Part shown: positions 36,188 through 44,493 of the stretch, piece by piece
Position numbering within the stretch: position 1 is the stretch's first letter
Layout: the number at the start of each line of letters is the position of its first letter
Assembly: GCA_934202965.1 (NCBI GenBank)
Contig: CAKPYN010000005.1
Location: 1 to 64,000, forward strand
Direction of reading: 5' to 3'
From: an uncultured Megasphaera sp.
GTDB lineage: Bacteria > Bacillota > Negativicutes > Veillonellales > Megasphaeraceae
DNA: 64,000 nt
Position numbers and translations under genes: made by a program
The notes under the pieces: model-generated
What the model saw: the letters and a program-made list of their open reading frames with translations, nothing else
What the model was told of the DNA's origin: nothing
Database searches by the model: none

Positions 36188-39100
36188 ATGAACGATACAT
36201 GGTGGCAAGTGACGGCGTTGGGATATGTTTTTGCGCCGCCGGAAAAAGATATAGCTAGCAGTCAGTGGCACTGCATGAAGGATATGTTGGAAGAACTGTA
36301 TATGGACGATGCAGCTGATGTATGGGGCAATGGCTACAGCATGACCCATGATCAGGCTGTTAAATTGACTTATGAACAACGTGAAACATTGCAACTGCCA
36401 CCGCTGTTCCCTTATACAATGTATTTGAAAAGCAGCGGTGATATGGGGCATAACAATTTTCGCTACCACATAGAATGGAAGACAGATAAAGATGTGTTGC
36501 AGGCTGAGTATAAAAGAATGGGTTCTTATATTCATTTTGCAGACGAGAGTCAATTCATGTTTAATGAAATACAATACAAAATTATACGGTTGACAGAAAT
36601 GTGTAATGAACAGATTCAACATCTGACACGGTCAGAATTGTCCCAATTTAATTATGAACAGTTTGCAGAGATAAAAAAATGTGCGGAAAACGTAAATCTG
36701 CAAATGGATTCCTATCTAACGTCACTGCAAGTTATAGTACCGGATAAATTAAGTATTCAAATACAGAAAAAAGCAGATAATGTATATTCCATCATTCCTG
36801 TTTTTTTGGAAGAAAAGTCAGATGTGTTCCAGCCGATTATAGAAGAAAAACTGTATAGCCAAGTGAATAGGACAAAACAAGTGAATGCAGTCTATTCCGT
36901 AGGCATGAGGGAAAATAGAAAAAAATATGTTATTAAACAGGATGTGCGTGAAGGGCTAGCTGAAATCAAGAAATATAATGCTGTAGATGAAAAAACGATT
37001 CAGCAAATAGCTGTAGCTCCACAGGAAATATTTGATACTCCTGTATTTGAAATAGATGATTCAGCATATTCTGACCGAGTAATTGGAAAGGGAGAATTTA
37101 TTCGCAAGGCAATTCCTTATCTTAAATTAATCGATGCATCCTGGCTTCCAGAAGAAGGGACAGCGGCCTATACGGATACCAAAACGGAACAGTTAATTAT
37201 TACGCCGGATAATTTAGAAGAAGTACAGCAAAAGGTTTACATTGCTCAAGAAAAAAATCAAAATACAATTGTTATGCAAGATAAGACGTATCCAATTACG
37301 CCGGAATTACTGATAGATATCGAAAAAACAGCCTATAAAATAGAATCGAACGAAAAGGAAGATGAAAAAAAATCTAAAAAAGAAATAGCACTGATTATTA
37401 AAGATAATATTGATGATTTAAGCTATACGGCAGATGTGCGTAAGCGTAAAGTAGACAGGACGTTGTGGGCAAAAGAAAATCTAGGGCTTAAGGAAGAAAT
37501 ACAGTTATATCCTCATCAGGCAGAAGGAATAAAATGGCTTAAGAAGCAATGGAGTGACGGATGGAAAGGCGTATTATTAGCCGATGATATGGGATTAGGG
37601 AAAACCATGCAGACCTTTGCATTTATTGCAGCGTTAAAAATGTGCTATAAAGGAGATATGCCGCCTGTTTTAATTGTAGCTCCTGTATCATTATTGAAGA
37701 ACTGGCAGGAAGAGTATGCAAAATTTATACATTCCCATGTATTTACGAATATTTTGGCTCTATATGGAAAAAATGAGAAAATCTTGACCGAAGCTCGTCT
37801 GAAATCGGCTGATGTGAATGCATCATTGACCAAACAATATATGAATCAAATTGTGCTTACGACGTATGAAACATTACGCAAACGGCATATATCATGGGGG
37901 CAAATTCAATGGTCAGTGATGATATTGGATGAAGCACAAAAAATTAAAAATCCGGGCATTGCAGTTACCAATGCAGTCAAAGCGATGAAATACGATTTTG
38001 GTATTGCCTTAACCGGTACGCCCGTAGAAAATTCATGGATTGATTTGTGGAGTATTATGGATTTTGCTGTTCCTGGCAAATTAGGAGAGCTAAAATTTTT
38101 TAATGAACAGTATCCTAATAAATTGAAACAGGTAAGACAGGATGCGTCTGCTCTTGAAGAACTAGGAAAACAATTACAGAATCAATTACAGCCTGTTTTT
38201 TTGCGACGATTAAAAAAAGATTATTTGGAAGGACTGCCGCAGAAACGAATTATTCCGTTAGAACAACCTATGCCGGATATACAACGGAACGCCTATGAAA
38301 CCGTAATTCGTGAGGCAAGAAAACAAAAAGGAGCAAGTAAAAATACAATACTGAAAACAATTGGCATGCTGCGTGATATTTCGTTGTGTCCGGATTTAAG
38401 TACATATAATAGGGAAACCTTGTATAGTATGGATGCAGATGCAGTTATTCAATCATCTGCACGACTGCAGGTAACGTTTGATGTATTGAAAGATATTCAA
38501 AAGCGGCAGGAAAAGGTGCTTATTTTTGTTACAAGTCGGAAAATGCAGCAGTTGCTACGATATTTGTTGATTAAGAAAAAGTATTGCAAGCAGATTTTGC
38601 CACCTATTAATGGAGAATTATTCAGTGAACGACGCCAGGATATCGTTGACCAATTTAATCAAACTAAAGGATTTAATATACTAATATTATCAGCAGAAGC
38701 AGGTGGTGTGGGATTTACGATTACATCGGCCAATAATGTTATTCATTTGAGCCGCAGCTGGAATCCTGCTAAAGAAGATCAAGCAACGGACAGAGTGTAT
38801 CGAATTGGTCAAACTAAGGATGTTAATGTATATTTACCTATTGCGTATGATGCAGCATATCCCAAAGAAGCTTCGTTTGATGAAAAATTAGATCAATTAC
38901 TGACGTATAAACGAGCATTGAGTGAAAGTGTACTGTATCCGACAGGCGATTCGGAACAGGATGGCACGCGCATGTTTAATGATATTATGCAAAACACGGT
39001 GGAAGCTGATAAGGAAAAGACAGAACCTAAAGCATATTGGTCGATAGAAGATATGCAGAATATTGAAGGCGTTGTTTTTGAAAAAATTATTTGTGATTTA

Positions 39101-39460
39101 TACAATCAGATACCAGGCTATACAGCAGAAAAAACAAAGGATTCTTATGATAATGGCGTAGATGTGATTGCTTGGGCACAGCAGGAAGGCGAAGAAAATT
39201 TACTTATACAATGCAAACAGACTGCATCTGATAAGAATATGGGAGCTAGAGGCCTGGAAGCAGTAACAAGTGCGGTAAAATTTTATGAAGGGCTATATCC
39301 GCATAAACGCTTTAGCGGTGTAGTGATTACTAATGCAAATGATTTTACGACGCCAACAAAATGGCGTGCAAAAATAAGTCAGGTCCAGTTGGTTGCAAAA
39401 AAACAATTGGAAATCTTGATGCAGCAGTATCCTTTGGTTAAAAAAATATACTATGTATAA
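36188..39460 (+). CDS. zorD: Zorya type I helicase-nuclease ZorD (SNF2 plus Mrr-like)
   Basis: The 1090-residue protein has a unique N-terminal region (1 to about 430), then a SNF2-type ATPase. Walker A DDMGLGKTMQ is near residue 465, the DEAQ box in MILDEAQKIKNP near 578, TGTPVENSWIDLWS, and motif VI DRVYRIGQT near 869. The last 130 residues look like an Mrr-type restriction endonuclease domain: FEKIICDLYNQIPGY, DNGVDVIA and LLIQCKQT supply the E, D and QxK catalytic set. This is the domain order reported for ZorD. I start it at the ATG at 36188 behind AAGGACG; a GTG at 36158 overlaps zorC. Confidence 0.92.
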   Translation: MNDTWWQVTALGYVFAPPEKDIASSQWHCMKDMLEELYMDDAADVWGNGYSMTHDQAVKLTYEQRETLQLPPLFPYTMYLKSSGDMGHNNFRYHIEWKTDKDVLQAEYKRMGSYIHFADESQFMFNEIQYKIIRLTEMCNEQIQHLTRSELSQFNYEQFAEIKKCAENVNLQMDSYLTSLQVIVPDKLSIQIQKKADNVYSIIPVFLEEKSDVFQPIIEEKLYSQVNRTKQVNAVYSVGMRENRKKYVIKQDVREGLAEIKKYNAVDEKTIQQIAVAPQEIFDTPVFEIDDSAYSDRVIGKGEFIRKAIPYLKLIDASWLPEEGTAAYTDTKTEQLIITPDNLEEVQQKVYIAQEKNQNTIVMQDKTYPITPELLIDIEKTAYKIESNEKEDEKKSKKEIALIIKDNIDDLSYTADVRKRKVDRTLWAKENLGLKEEIQLYPHQAEGIKWLKKQWSDGWKGVLLADDMGLGKTMQTFAFIAALKMCYKGDMPPVLIVAPVSLLKNWQEEYAKFIHSHVFTNILALYGKNEKILTEARLKSADVNASLTKQYMNQIVLTTYETLRKRHISWGQIQWSVMILDEAQKIKNPGIAVTNAVKAMKYDFGIALTGTPVENSWIDLWSIMDFAVPGKLGELKFFNEQYPNKLKQVRQDASALEELGKQLQNQLQPVFLRRLKKDYLEGLPQKRIIPLEQPMPDIQRNAYETVIREARKQKGASKNTILKTIGMLRDISLCPDLSTYNRETLYSMDADAVIQSSARLQVTFDVLKDIQKRQEKVLIFVTSRKMQQLLRYLLIKKKYCKQILPPINGELFSERRQDIVDQFNQTKGFNILILSAEAGGVGFTITSANNVIHLSRSWNPAKEDQATDRVYRIGQTKDVNVYLPIAYDAAYPKEASFDEKLDQLLTYKRALSESVLYPTGDSEQDGTRMFNDIMQNTVEADKEKTEPKAYWSIEDMQNIEGVVFEKIICDLYNQIPGYTAEKTKDSYDNGVDVIAWAQQEGEENLLIQCKQTASDKNMGARGLEAVTSAVKFYEGLYPHKRFSGVVITNANDFTTPTKWRAKISQVQLVAKKQLEILMQQYPLVKKIYYV

Positions 39461-39489
39461 GCGGATAGTAATAAGATAGGAGTGATTGT

Positions 39490-39549
39490 ATGGATAGATA
39501 CAATCCAAGAGGTAGACATGGCGGCGGTATGCACATAAAAAAATTATGA
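39490..39549 (+). CDS. Possible 19-residue ORF after zorD
   Basis: ATG at 39490 behind TAGGAGTG, reading MDRYNPRGRHGGGMHIKKL then TGA. The peptide is basic and glycine-rich. The strong ribosome site is the only support. It may be the remnant of a longer gene, since the next 60 bases hold another short ATG frame. Confidence 0.25.
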   Translation: MDRYNPRGRHGGGMHIKKL

Positions 39550-39614
39550 TAAAAGTAAAGGGACTATAGAAATGTTTACTGATATATTTAAATGAGAAAG
39601 GAGAAACTAATATT

Positions 39615-40178
39615 ATGCGTTTTTATAAACAAAAAATTTTTTTAATATTTTTTCTATTGATCTCTATAACAACTCCTAATTTGCTAACAAGGGCAGCGGC
39701 AATTGATAAAACTGGGGCTAAAACAATAATCATAACAAAAGGGATACCAATTAATCATCATCTTCCTACACTTTCATTTGTATCGTTAAATTTAGGTGAG
39801 TACCTTGATATTTTAAGTGCAGAGTATTTACTTGGAAAAGCGTTGGATTCTAGCGGACCAGTGAGACAGGGAAATTTAAGAATTGAACAAATAACTTTTG
39901 AACACGGTGTTATCATAACTCGGCAATATAAAGTTTGGAGTATTCGAGTTTTTAATGGCAAAACATCACCGATTGTTAGTCCCTTGATAGATCAAGGAGG
40001 AATAAAAATAGGTACTAAGGAATCGTCTATAAAAAAATTCTACGGTGAACCGCAAAAAATAAATCAGAATCTTCTGGGTCAAAAAGAATTAATATACACC
40101 AATGGAATAAATTATATTATATTTGATATTTCAAAAAACACCCATAAAGTCGTTTCTTTTGAAATAGGCCTGCTATAA
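39615..40178 (+). CDS. Small secreted protein with BamE/SmpA-like C-terminal motif
   Basis: No named family. The 187-residue protein has a Sec signal (KIFLIFFLLISITTPNLL, cleavage near RAAA). The second half reads GGIKIGTKESSIKKFYGEPQ, then a YTNGINYIIFD strand and HKVVSFEIGLL. This is the GxxxGxSxxxVxxxFGxP pattern seen in BamE/SmpA and several Firmicute lipoprotein domains. No lipobox cysteine is visible. The gene is strikingly AT-rich compared with the housekeeping genes. It has its own GGAG ribosome site 155 bases after zorD, and no evidence links it to Zorya beyond position. Confidence 0.6.
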   Translation: MRFYKQKIFLIFFLLISITTPNLLTRAAAIDKTGAKTIIITKGIPINHHLPTLSFVSLNLGEYLDILSAEYLLGKALDSSGPVRQGNLRIEQITFEHGVIITRQYKVWSIRVFNGKTSPIVSPLIDQGGIKIGTKESSIKKFYGEPQKINQNLLGQKELIYTNGINYIIFDISKNTHKVVSFEIGLL

Positions 40179-40367
40179 TATAACAATAAATAAAAATCGT
40201 AGAGATTTACGGTGTTGCCAAGGATGGATTTATTTTGAAATATTTGGAAGGTTAAAAACGACAAAATAAGACAATAATTTATCTTCTTTTGATTTTTGGA
40301 AATAGATAATTTAAAGGATAGCAGATAGCTTTGACAGGTACGTCATAAGAATATTGCATATACACAG
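40179..40367. other. Intergenic region after the secreted protein
   Basis: AT-rich, with no gene recognised. It may contain decayed coding sequence. Confidence 0.4.
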
Positions 40368-40413
40368 AAAACCCCGTGGAGTAATCCGTTTGAATTGTTT
40401 CATGGGGTTTTGT
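40368..40413. terminator. Bidirectional terminator
   Basis: AAAACCCCGTG pairs with CATGGGGTTTT (one G-U) around a 22-base loop. It lies between the secreted protein and the converging Rpn pseudogene. Confidence 0.78.
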
Positions 40414-40421
40414 ATTTATAA

Positions 40422-41223
40422 TTACGACTGGGATTGTTCATGGGCTATTTGTTGAATCTCTGCTTCCGAACAAGACGTAATCGTAGCTATTACAGAAATA
40501 TCGATTCCTTCCCGCAGCATGCCTAGGATATTTGCTATTTTTTCCTGCTGCACACCTTGCGCTATGCCTGTCTCTATGCCTGCTTGTTTAGCCTCATCCA
40601 ATCCTGAATAGTAATCACGGATGGCTTTTTCCCGCAGCATGTATTTATAGCGCATGGTTTCATCACTTGTAAAGGCATTTTCTGCTTTGGCTACGTCTTT
40701 CATGATTGTATTATTCATGGTCAACACCTCCATTTCTTTCTCATCACAGTTAGAAGACTAGGCGTCAGTTTTCTAATATGATCCTATGACTCCATAAACA
40801 TGCTGTTTACATCTCTTATATGCTTTTTCTTTCTGTGCGACCAGAAAGAAAAAGCATCAAAAAGAAAGAAGTCGCCGCCTAGAACGGGCGAGCCTTACTG
40901 CGTTTGCTAATGACGGCGCGGCAAATTCGCTTCGCTCAGACGCCGCTTGATTCCGTCATCAGCAAACTTCGTATCCGATTTTCGACCGGTCGGCACGCCC
41001 GTAATAGGCGGTACGATTCGTCATGTATGAGAAATTTCATACAATTAAAAATATATAAACCTGTAGAATGCCTCAACACTTGAACTTCTATGTTAATCTG
41101 CATTTCTTCATTTTCATACAGTACATCATTTAAAAACTGAATCGTCAAATGCTTGCGTTGTTCACTGCCCAGCAGATACTTGAAATAAAAATCATTCATT
41201 CGGTTAATCTTGAGGGTCTTCAT
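40422..41223 (-). pseudogene. Degraded Rpn-family nuclease gene, split by a GC-rich element
   Basis: Two minus-strand frames are the ends of one Rpn gene. The upstream frame (40936-41223) begins MKTLKINRMNDFYFKYLLGS and jumps from YENEE straight to MQINIEVQV, so about 30 codons of the usual linker are missing. It then runs into unrelated sequence. The downstream frame (40422-40733) is a C-terminal part, with FTSDETMRYKYMLREKAIRDYYSGLDEAKQAG and a helical end. Between them are the palindromic GC-rich element and a pyrimidine-rich stretch. The catalytic core is incomplete, so the gene should be inactive. An intact relative is at 26990-27892. Confidence 0.8.
40875..41011. repeat. GC-rich nested palindromic element
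   Basis: Four pairs of arms nest in register: CCGCCTA/TAGGCGG (40875, 41005), CGGGCG/CGCCCG (40885, 40996), TTTGCTAATGACGG/CCGTCATCAGCAAA with one mismatch (40903, 40953), and GCGGC/GCCGC (40918, 40942). The whole 137 bases can fold into one long hairpin. Base composition is far richer in GC than its surroundings. No gene is visible inside. It looks like an inserted non-coding repeat. Confidence 0.8.
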
Positions 41224-41396
41224 CGTCGCGTTTCTCCTTGTATTGTATCATATTTATCGTGCCGGCACTATATGGGCATAGTATAGCATAGGAAGATTAA
41301 AATCAAATGAGAATACGATTAGAATTTGATGAATACGCATACATAGGGCAGGTATCTTCTTATAGAGTAGGATGCGGCATTTTTACAATACAGTGA

Positions 41397-41430
41397 AAGG
41401 GGCTATCGCATAAAGCGATAAGCCCCTTTT
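41397..41430. terminator. Terminator with TCGC-type stem
   Basis: AAAGGGGCTATCGC pairs with GCGATAAGCCCCTTT around ATAAA and is followed by T. It serves the minus-strand cluster that ends at 41463 and can work in both directions. Its core resembles the hairpins at 50250 and 51894. Confidence 0.88.
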
Positions 41431-41462
41431 GTGCTGTACTAGCGGTATATTTTGTTTGTTGT

Positions 41463-41693
41463 CTAAAACGACCGCTTCCCTAACGTAGGATGGCAGCATT
41501 TTTTTAGTGTTAAGTGGTCTACGAGGTAGCCCGCTTGGTCTAAATCGACGTCTTCTTTGGTGCCGTCGTGTTCAAATACGCAGAGCGGGTGGTCTGTGCC
41601 GACTTCACCGCCGGGAAGGTAGATGTATTCACCGGTTTCGGTATCGCCGAAGATAATGCCGGCGAGGAGATGTTTTTTTGCTATTTGGCTCAT
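41463..41693 (-). CDS. Small hypothetical protein
   Basis: A 76-residue acidic protein beginning MSQIAKKHLLAGIIFGDTETG. No family recognised and no membrane segment. Its start codon overlaps the stop of the phosphoesterase gene by ATGA, so it is translationally coupled. That coupling, and a terminator directly after it, support it as real. Confidence 0.6.
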   Translation of the reverse strand: MSQIAKKHLLAGIIFGDTETGEYIYLPGGEVGTDHPLCVFEHDGTKEDVDLDQAGYLVDHLTLKKCCHPTLGKRSF

Positions 41694-42418
41694 AATGATT
41701 CCTTTGTGTTGTTAAATGTGATTTCCAGTAGTTTGCAGTCCCGATAATCTGCTGAAACGAGCTGCAGTAAGGTTCCGTTGTAGTATCTGGGGAACATGGT
41801 ATTAGGCTGCATGCCGTGCAGATGGCCAAAGACGCAAAGGGGAACATGATATTTTTCTAGGAGTTCTGTAAAGCCGCTTGGTTTGGTTAAATCGCAGACA
41901 GGCGGGTAGTGAAGCAGAAGGATGGTATGCTGGCAGCCTAGTTTTTCTGCTTCCTGCAGCGTGCGTTCGACACGCAGGAGTTCGCGGCGGTATGGCTTGG
42001 CGTCCCGTTCTTCTTTGTAATGAATGTCGCCGGGGCAGACCCAGCCGTGGGTGCCGCAGATGGCAATGCGCCCGTTGTCAATGACGGTCGTCGAGCCGTA
42101 GAGATAGTGCATGTTGTTGGCAGCGTCCATGCGGTTGAGTTTGCCGGCACTTTCCCACCAATAATCGTGGTTGCCGCGGATGATTATTTTTTGTCCCGGC
42201 AGGGCTCTAATTTCGTCTAGGTCTCCTTGGGCGTCTTTCAGGTGCATAGCCCAAGAGGTATCACCGGCGATGAGAACAATATCTTCATCTGTTACCCGGC
42301 TTTTCCAGTCGTCCTGAATACGCTGCCAATGATTTTTCCAGCGCGCCCCAAAAATTTCCATTGGTTTTTTGGGAGGATGACCGGATAAATGTAAATCTCC
42401 GATTGCAAATAAACGCAT
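41690..42418 (-). CDS. Metallophosphoesterase
   Basis: A calcineurin-like phosphoesterase of 242 residues. The metal-site motifs are in order: AIGDLHLSG (D, H), IAGDTSWAMH (GD), IIIRGNHDYWW (GNH), LLLHYPP and VFGHLHG (GHxH). All are intact. Cytosolic, with no signal peptide. Close relatives annotated in Firmicutes have no assigned substrate. It is first in a minus-strand pair with a small hypothetical gene. The ATG is preceded by AAAGGATTG. Confidence 0.87.
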   Translation of the reverse strand: MRLFAIGDLHLSGHPPKKPMEIFGARWKNHWQRIQDDWKSRVTDEDIVLIAGDTSWAMHLKDAQGDLDEIRALPGQKIIIRGNHDYWWESAGKLNRMDAANNMHYLYGSTTVIDNGRIAICGTHGWVCPGDIHYKEERDAKPYRRELLRVERTLQEAEKLGCQHTILLLHYPPVCDLTKPSGFTELLEKYHVPLCVFGHLHGMQPNTMFPRYYNGTLLQLVSADYRDCKLLEITFNNTKESL

Positions 42419-42499
42419 AAAACAATCCTTTCGTGTATAAGTAGTATTTCGGTTACAGGAAGGTGAGTTTCCTGCAGGCTACATACATATCAGTCCGAA

Positions 42500-43291
42500 T
42501 CAAACGGGCTGTTTCAATTTTTTTTGAAGTTTTTGAATGAATAAATCCCGATGTTTGGGATTGGATATTTGAGGAATCATGTATCCGACAAAAAGCGGAT
42601 TCGTCAGGAAGCGGGGAATGATTTTAACGTATATAGTATCATTTTCAGGAAAATCGTAGAAGAAAATATTATAACTGTCGTTATGTTTAATGAAATCATT
42701 CATGAAATACGAAGCTGTCTTTTGCATGTAATTGACAAAGACAGGTAATTTTTTCATATCACTTAACATAAGATTGACTTCGTAAAAACCAATAATCGGC
42801 CGCTGGGATAAGTTGATTTCTATGCCTTCTTCTTGTAAAATAGGCGTACCGACAAAATGATATAATTGAATATCTTCGTGATAATCGTAGTCTTTAAAAC
42901 CGACAATTTGGGAATGGGGGTGGTGAATCGTGCCGCCGGACATGTAGCCGTGATTGCGGTAAAATACGACCGATTTGAATTTGTGCATATCCTTGACTTG
43001 CTGCCATTTTTCTAGGCCAAAACGAATCAGCTGTACTGCATATGCCGGGTCATAGGTTGAAAAATCGCCGTCGCAGTCGTCCGTTTCAATGATGAGTGTC
43101 TGCCAAGAGTCGCGCAGTACAGGATAGGCGTTTTTCAGCCAAATCATATGCTCTCTCGTTTCCATCACGTTTTTGAGATGGGCTACATCGCAAAAAGGAC
43201 AATACGTTTCGTCACGATGTACGGTATCGGGTTTGGTTTTGCCAATATCCAAGTTGTATTCAAGAATATGTGCTAATGGCTGTTGTTCCAT
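42500..43291 (-). CDS. DUF4931 family protein (GalT/HIT-like)
   Basis: A 263-residue protein related to galactose-1-phosphate uridylyltransferase and the HIT superfamily. Cysteines in YCPFCDV may bind zinc. The GTIHHPHSQIVGF stretch is the HxHxQ-type active-site motif, in which the middle histidine would form a nucleotidyl intermediate. I recall this combination as DUF4931 in Firmicutes; its reaction is unknown. I start it at the ATG at 43291 behind AAAGGAGC. A longer frame lacks a site. Transcribed alone on the minus strand, divergent from queD. Confidence 0.78.
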   Translation of the reverse strand: MEQQPLAHILEYNLDIGKTKPDTVHRDETYCPFCDVAHLKNVMETREHMIWLKNAYPVLRDSWQTLIIETDDCDGDFSTYDPAYAVQLIRFGLEKWQQVKDMHKFKSVVFYRNHGYMSGGTIHHPHSQIVGFKDYDYHEDIQLYHFVGTPILQEEGIEINLSQRPIIGFYEVNLMLSDMKKLPVFVNYMQKTASYFMNDFIKHNDSYNIFFYDFPENDTIYVKIIPRFLTNPLFVGYMIPQISNPKHRDLFIQKLQKKLKQPV

Positions 43292-43529
43292 AGTAGATGC
43301 TCCTTTGTGATGCCTGTATCTATTGTAGCATATAGGGGGTATTTTTTGTAGACAAGGCAGTAAAAAGGCATTAGAATGGATACGCATGCTGTATTGAAGG
43401 CGTGGTAAAAAAATAGCAGCATAGGATAATTATGGCCGGAATTCCCATAGAAAAGGAATCAATTGAAGCCGACAAATAGGATAATAGGCGTACTATTATA
43501 TAGTAATTAAGATATAGGAGGAGTTTTTG

Positions 43530-43859
43530 ATGTATACCGTAACAAAACGATTGGAAGTATCAGCTGCCCATCATTTGACATTGGATTATGAGAGCAAATG
43601 CCAGCATTTGCATGGACATAATTGGATTATTTATGTGACGTGCCAGGCTGAAACGTTGAATGCGAATGGTATGGTCATTGATTTCAAACAAATAAAGGAA
43701 ATTGTTCAGACAAAAATGGATCACCAAAATTTGAATGACGTATTTCCGTTTAATCCAACGGCTGAAAATATTGCCAAATGGATTTGTGACAATGTACCCT
43801 ATTGTGTCAAGGTACAGGTACAGGAAAGTGAAGGGAATGTAGCTGTATATGAACGATAA
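43530..43859 (+). CDS. queD: 6-carboxy-tetrahydropterin synthase QueD
   Basis: QueD converts dihydroneopterin triphosphate to 6-carboxy-tetrahydropterin, an early step towards queuosine and 7-deazaguanines. The 109-residue protein has zinc ligands in SAAHHL and LHGHNW and the catalytic-Glu/Cys region typical of the PTPS-like family (ESKCQHLHGHNW). The start is the ATG at 43530 behind GGAGGAG. queE overlaps its end by 11 bases. queC and queF are not in the window, and no preQ1 riboswitch was recognised upstream. Confidence 0.93.
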   Translation: MYTVTKRLEVSAAHHLTLDYESKCQHLHGHNWIIYVTCQAETLNANGMVIDFKQIKEIVQTKMDHQNLNDVFPFNPTAENIAKWICDNVPYCVKVQVQESEGNVAVYER

Positions 43860-44481
43860 GTTGCTGGTGAATGAAATTTTTGACAGTATTGACGGCGAAG
43901 GTAAGACGGCAGGGCAGTTGGCGACGTTTATCCGCCTTTGTGGGTGTAATCTGCGCTGTTCGTACTGCGATACGACCTATGCCTTTGCGGAAGGGCGGCC
44001 AATGGCTGTTGAAGATATCGTGTGTCGTGTATCCTATCCGCATGTGACCGTAACAGGCGGCGAACCGCTGTGCCAGGATATCCATACACTGCTTCAAAAA
44101 TTGCAGGGTCATAGTGTGAATATTGAAACGAACGGCAGTATGGATATTACGCCGTATTTTGCGTATCCTCATGTTTGGTTTACGGTAGATTATAAAAGCG
44201 TGTCGTCGCAGATGGCAGACCGCATGCTGGCGAAAAACTTTTCCGCCCTGCGGCCCCAGGATGTGCTGAAATTTGTTGTCGGAAGTACGGCTGATTTGCA
44301 GCAGGCTTGGGATGTCTGCCGTACGTACCGGCCGGCTTGTCCGATCTATGTTGGCCCGGTATATGGACAGATAGAAGCGGCGCAGATTGTCGAGTTTATG
44401 AAAACCCATCGGCTTACGTCATGGAAACTGCAGCTGCAGCTGCACAAATATATTTGGGACCCGAATCAGCGCGGCGTATAA
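43849..44481 (+). CDS. queE: 7-carboxy-7-deazaguanine synthase QueE
   Basis: QueE is a radical-SAM enzyme that contracts 6-carboxy-tetrahydropterin to 7-carboxy-7-deazaguanine. The 210-residue protein has the cluster motif CGCNLRCSYCDT (CxxxCxxC), preceded by the FDSIDGEGKTAGQLATFIRL segment and followed by VTVTGGEP, the SAM-binding GGE motif. It shares 11 bases with the end of queD, so both are co-translated. Confidence 0.94.
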   Translation: MNDKLLVNEIFDSIDGEGKTAGQLATFIRLCGCNLRCSYCDTTYAFAEGRPMAVEDIVCRVSYPHVTVTGGEPLCQDIHTLLQKLQGHSVNIETNGSMDITPYFAYPHVWFTVDYKSVSSQMADRMLAKNFSALRPQDVLKFVVGSTADLQQAWDVCRTYRPACPIYVGPVYGQIEAAQIVEFMKTHRLTSWKLQLQLHKYIWDPNQRGV

Positions 44482-44493
44482 GAAAGAGGCAGC

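Noticed and set aside
36188..39460. Type II Zorya or a stand-alone restriction enzyme
   Set aside because: An HNH-type ZorE is absent, and a SNF2 helicase with a C-terminal Mrr-like domain plus ZorC matches type I.
26990..41223. A single large genomic island or prophage between the two Rpn genes
   Set aside because: putP and the ABC-F gene in between look like core genes, and no integrase, phage structural gene or attachment repeats were found.
43388..43529. preQ1 riboswitch upstream of queD
   Set aside because: No short stem with an A-rich tail and no ribosome-site pseudoknot could be drawn.
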